The translations under genes and the position numbers were made by a program. A DNA stretch of 29,095 nt from Flavobacterium psychrophilum (lineage in GTDB: Bacteria > Bacteroidota > Bacteroidia > Flavobacteriales > Flavobacteriaceae). The notes under the pieces were generated by a model that was given only the letters and a program-made list of their open reading frames with translations, was not told where the DNA came from and did not search any database. Positions 27,196 to 29,095 of the stretch are shown one piece after another (within the stretch, counting starts at the first letter, position 1; every line of letters begins with the position of its first letter). The stretch lies in the NCBI GenBank assembly GCA_945872245.1, contig CAMBZB010000028.1, positions 1 to 29,095 of the forward strand, written 5' to 3'.

Positions 27196-27867
27196 CTAAG
27201 CTATACTTTTCGTAAACCAATAATACATGAAATAATACGGTGCTATTTCGAGTGCGCAAAGATACAAAATAAAATAAAACAACTTGCTGAATATTACATT
27301 TTGATGATTTTTAACTGAAATAAAATAAGCGAAAGTGTTTACAGTCAGTATAATGCCAAGAATCAGTAGGGGGATGCTTCTTGAGATGTTGTCGTAATAG
27401 AACAAAATAACATTGATAGGCAGTATGAATAATCCAATATAGGTTCTATAAATGACTTTTTGTAGGTTAAAATGTTCGATGAATTCGTCAATGTTGAATG
27501 CGGTGGCAATGATTTTTTCAATTAAGAACTTGGACAATACAAAATAAAACAGAAAAGTGATTGTCTGAATGTAGAAAATCCAATCTGTTTTTGAAGCATA
27601 GCCAAAATGACTCAGCGAAAGCTGAATAAAAAAGGCAAAAGATATAATTTGCACCAAAAAAAGTGCAATAGTAAAACCACTCATGAGATGGCTACTGTCT
27701 TTATAAACACTAGTGTATTTATCCGAATAAATCAATTTTGTAAAATCGGCGAAACGATTCTCAAAAACAGATTTTGTTAATGCAATGGTAGCAAATGACA
27801 ACACGAAAAGGAACGTTGCCCAATCTTTATTCTCAATTATCCTCGTATGAAGTACATTTTCAATCAT
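27196..27867 (-). CDS. DUF4271 integral membrane protein
   Basis: This 223-residue protein has about six TMs (starting WATFLFVLSFATIALTKSV). It has an N-terminal His/Arg-containing head, a central loop (DEFIEHFNLQKVIYRTYIGL) and a C-terminal YYFMYYWFTKS. The pattern matches the Bacteroidota DUF4271 family, whose function is unassigned. Immediate coupling to hemD (3-base gap) suggests a membrane step near heme biosynthesis, or simply shared regulation. That is inference from position. Confidence 0.82.
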   Translation of the reverse strand: MIENVLHTRIIENKDWATFLFVLSFATIALTKSVFENRFADFTKLIYSDKYTSVYKDSSHLMSGFTIALFLVQIISFAFFIQLSLSHFGYASKTDWIFYIQTITFLFYFVLSKFLIEKIIATAFNIDEFIEHFNLQKVIYRTYIGLFILPINVILFYYDNISRSIPLLILGIILTVNTFAYFISVKNHQNVIFSKLFYFILYLCALEIAPYYFMYYWFTKSIA

Positions 27868-27874
27868 AACGACG

Positions 27875-27882
27875 CAAAATTA
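27875..27882 (-). promoter_or_regulatory. Possible -7 element of DUF4271-hemD
   Basis: The minus strand reads TAATTTTG (TAnnTTTG) only 8 bases before the ATG, so transcription would begin at or next to the start codon, giving a leaderless or nearly leaderless mRNA. Confidence 0.3.
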
Positions 27883-27944
27883 CTGATTTTTTATTTCATT
27901 CTTTTTATTATAATTTTATTATAGATGAAATGGCTTAAAAAGTT

Positions 27945-27952
27945 TACTTTTG
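27945..27952 (+). promoter_or_regulatory. Likely -7 promoter element of the polyprenol mannosyltransferase gene
   Basis: TACTTTTG matches TAnnTTTG, 20 bases before the ATG at 27972. No TTG is found at standard -33 spacing. Confidence 0.42.
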
Positions 27953-27971
27953 CGATGAAATTACAAGAAAA

Positions 27972-28697
27972 ATGATTGATAGTATTGTTATAATTCCAAC
28001 CTATAACGAAATTGAAAATATAGAAGGCATCATTAGGTCAGTGCTTTCCCAGCATAAGCCTTTTCATGTTCTTGTCATTGATGATAATTCGCCAGACCAT
28101 ACCGCGGATAAAGTTATCATGCTGCAATCGGAATTTGACGGCAGATTATTTTTAGAGAAAAGAGACGGAAAACAAGGTTTGGGAACCGCTTATGTACATG
28201 GTTTTAAATGGGCCTTAGAGCAAAACTACGATTTTGTCTTTGAGATGGATGCCGATTTTTCGCACAATCCTAACGACTTGGAAAAATTGTATGAAGCCTG
28301 TCACTTTGGAGGAGCTGATTTAGCCATTGGGTCTCGTTATGTTACGGGAGTAAATGTCGTGAACTGGCCTTTAAATAGGGTGTTAATGTCTTATTTTGCC
28401 TCGGTTTATGTACGACTTGTTACAGGAATGAAAATACATGATGCCACGGCAGGTTTTATTTGTTACAAAAGAAAAGTTTTGGAAAAAATTAATTTGGACA
28501 AAATAAAATTCGTTGGGTATGCTTTTCAAATTGAAATGAAATACCGGACCTTTTGCAAAAATTTTAATATTGTTGAGGTACCTATTATTTTCACCGACAG
28601 AACGAAAGGAGAATCTAAAATGAGTACCGCAATTTTTCAAGAAGCCGTTTTAGGAGTTGTTGCACTCCGACTAAAAAATTTAGTCAATACCCTATAA
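27972..28697 (+). CDS. Polyprenol monophosphomannose synthase-like glycosyltransferase (GT2)
   Basis: This 241-residue GT-A fold enzyme has IPTYNEIENI (8-17), LVIDDNSPD with Asp37-Asp38, and the metal-binding DxD at Asp93/Asp95 within EMDADFSHNP. LAIGSRYVTG and the acceptor region FVGYAFQIEMKYR follow, ending with FTDRTKGESKMS, a hallmark of the dolichol/polyprenol-phosphate mannosyltransferase branch. Such enzymes transfer mannose from GDP-mannose to a polyprenyl phosphate at the inner membrane, providing a donor for periplasmic glycosylation. No C-terminal membrane domain is fused. A dihydroorotase gene starts 11 bases after its stop, so the two form one transcript. Confidence 0.92.
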   Translation: MIDSIVIIPTYNEIENIEGIIRSVLSQHKPFHVLVIDDNSPDHTADKVIMLQSEFDGRLFLEKRDGKQGLGTAYVHGFKWALEQNYDFVFEMDADFSHNPNDLEKLYEACHFGGADLAIGSRYVTGVNVVNWPLNRVLMSYFASVYVRLVTGMKIHDATAGFICYKRKVLEKINLDKIKFVGYAFQIEMKYRTFCKNFNIVEVPIIFTDRTKGESKMSTAIFQEAVLGVVALRLKNLVNTL

Positions 28698-28708
28698 GTA
28701 AAGATACA

Positions 28709-29095
28709 ATGAACAGGATTTTAATAAAGAATGCCAAAATAGTAAACGAAGGTAAGATTTTTGAAGGGGATGTGTTAATTGAGAATGAATTAATTGTTGA
28801 AATTTCCGAAAGCATTAGCGCAAAATCTTCCCAATGTATTATTATTGATGCCGAAGGGAATTATTTAATACCTGGAGTCATTGATGACCAAGTGCATTTT
28901 AGAGAGCCTGGATTGACGCACAAAGGCGATATAGAGTCCGAATCAAAAGCAGCTGTTGCGGGTGGGATAACTTCATTTATAGAACAACCCAACACAATTC
29001 CTAATGCGGTTACGCAGGAGATTCTAGAGCAAAAATACCAAATTGCTTCCGAAAATTCTTATGCCAATTATTCGTTTATGATGGGCGCTACAAAT
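28709..29095 (+). CDS. pyrC: Dihydroorotase, N-terminal part (3' end outside window)
   Basis: Starting at the ATG at 28709, 129 codons remain open to the window edge. The N-terminal beta-sandwich (MNRILIKNAKIVNEGKIFEG) and the barrel start LIPGVIDDQVHFREPGLTH identify an amidohydrolase of the dihydroorotase type, followed by AAVAGGITSFIEQPNTIPN. The enzyme cyclises carbamoyl aspartate to dihydroorotate in pyrimidine synthesis. The metal-binding motif, usually DxHxH, reads DDQVH with Gln61 in place of the first His; the second His63 and Arg65 are kept. I recall the same substitution in other Bacteroidota dihydroorotases, so it is probably a lineage feature rather than inactivation. The gene lies 11 bases after the mannosyltransferase gene. 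Confidence 0.93.
   Translation, partial: MNRILIKNAKIVNEGKIFEGDVLIENELIVEISESISAKSSQCIIIDAEGNYLIPGVIDDQVHFREPGLTHKGDIESESKAAVAGGITSFIEQPNTIPNAVTQEILEQKYQIASENSYANYSFMMGATN

Overview
The window looks like a chromosomal segment of a Bacteroidota bacterium, most likely Flavobacterium or a close relative. The DNA is AT-rich. A secreted protein ends in a type IX secretion (T9SS) sorting domain. A sensor gene has the Bacteroidetes hybrid two-component architecture. Several gene starts are preceded by the Bacteroidetes -7 element TAnnTTTG rather than a Shine-Dalgarno sequence. Gene pairings such as ftsX-DUF3098-uppP-truB and DUF4271-hemD are also typical of this phylum (from memory). No tRNA, rRNA, CRISPR array, insertion sequence or phage gene was seen.

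Layout. Bases 1-918 hold the 3' end of a large secreted T9SS cargo protein, closed by a strong terminator. Bases 1313-7673 are the accessory part: a lipoprotein glycoside hydrolase of the GH36/alpha-galactosidase type, followed by a 1370-residue hybrid sensor/AraC regulator. No SusC/SusD pair lies in the window. Bases 7926-14787 hold a small outer-membrane beta-barrel protein (+), then a minus-strand run of a divergent PAP2-like membrane protein, rpoN (sigma-54), asnS and an RND/MMPL-type exporter. A CPA2 cation:proton antiporter (+) meets frr (-) at a shared bidirectional terminator.

Bases 17312-22353 are a minus-strand housekeeping cluster read in the order ftsX, DUF3098, uppP, truB, ion channel, pyrH, frr. 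It covers cell division, undecaprenyl phosphate recycling, tRNA pseudouridylation, UMP phosphorylation and ribosome recycling. An ion-channel gene with a non-canonical pore sits between truB and pyrH. Bases 22573-26261 (+) carry leuS, with a clear promoter and a structured leader, and a zinc metallopeptidase. Bases 26434-27867 (-) carry DUF4271 and hemD, 3 bases apart. Bases 27972-29095 (+) carry a polyprenol-phosphate mannosyltransferase-like gene and the start of a dihydroorotase, which runs off the end.

Most of the window is ordinary core genome and I found no convincing new multi-gene system. The items most worth a second look are: the channel with SIGFS in place of the GYG-type filter; an 11-residue repeat-like insertion in LeuRS together with a hairpin in the leuS leader; the hydrolase/regulator pair with two spaced palindromes between them; a palindromic CTATAG that supplies stop codons to two convergent genes; and small decayed repeats in several intergenic gaps.
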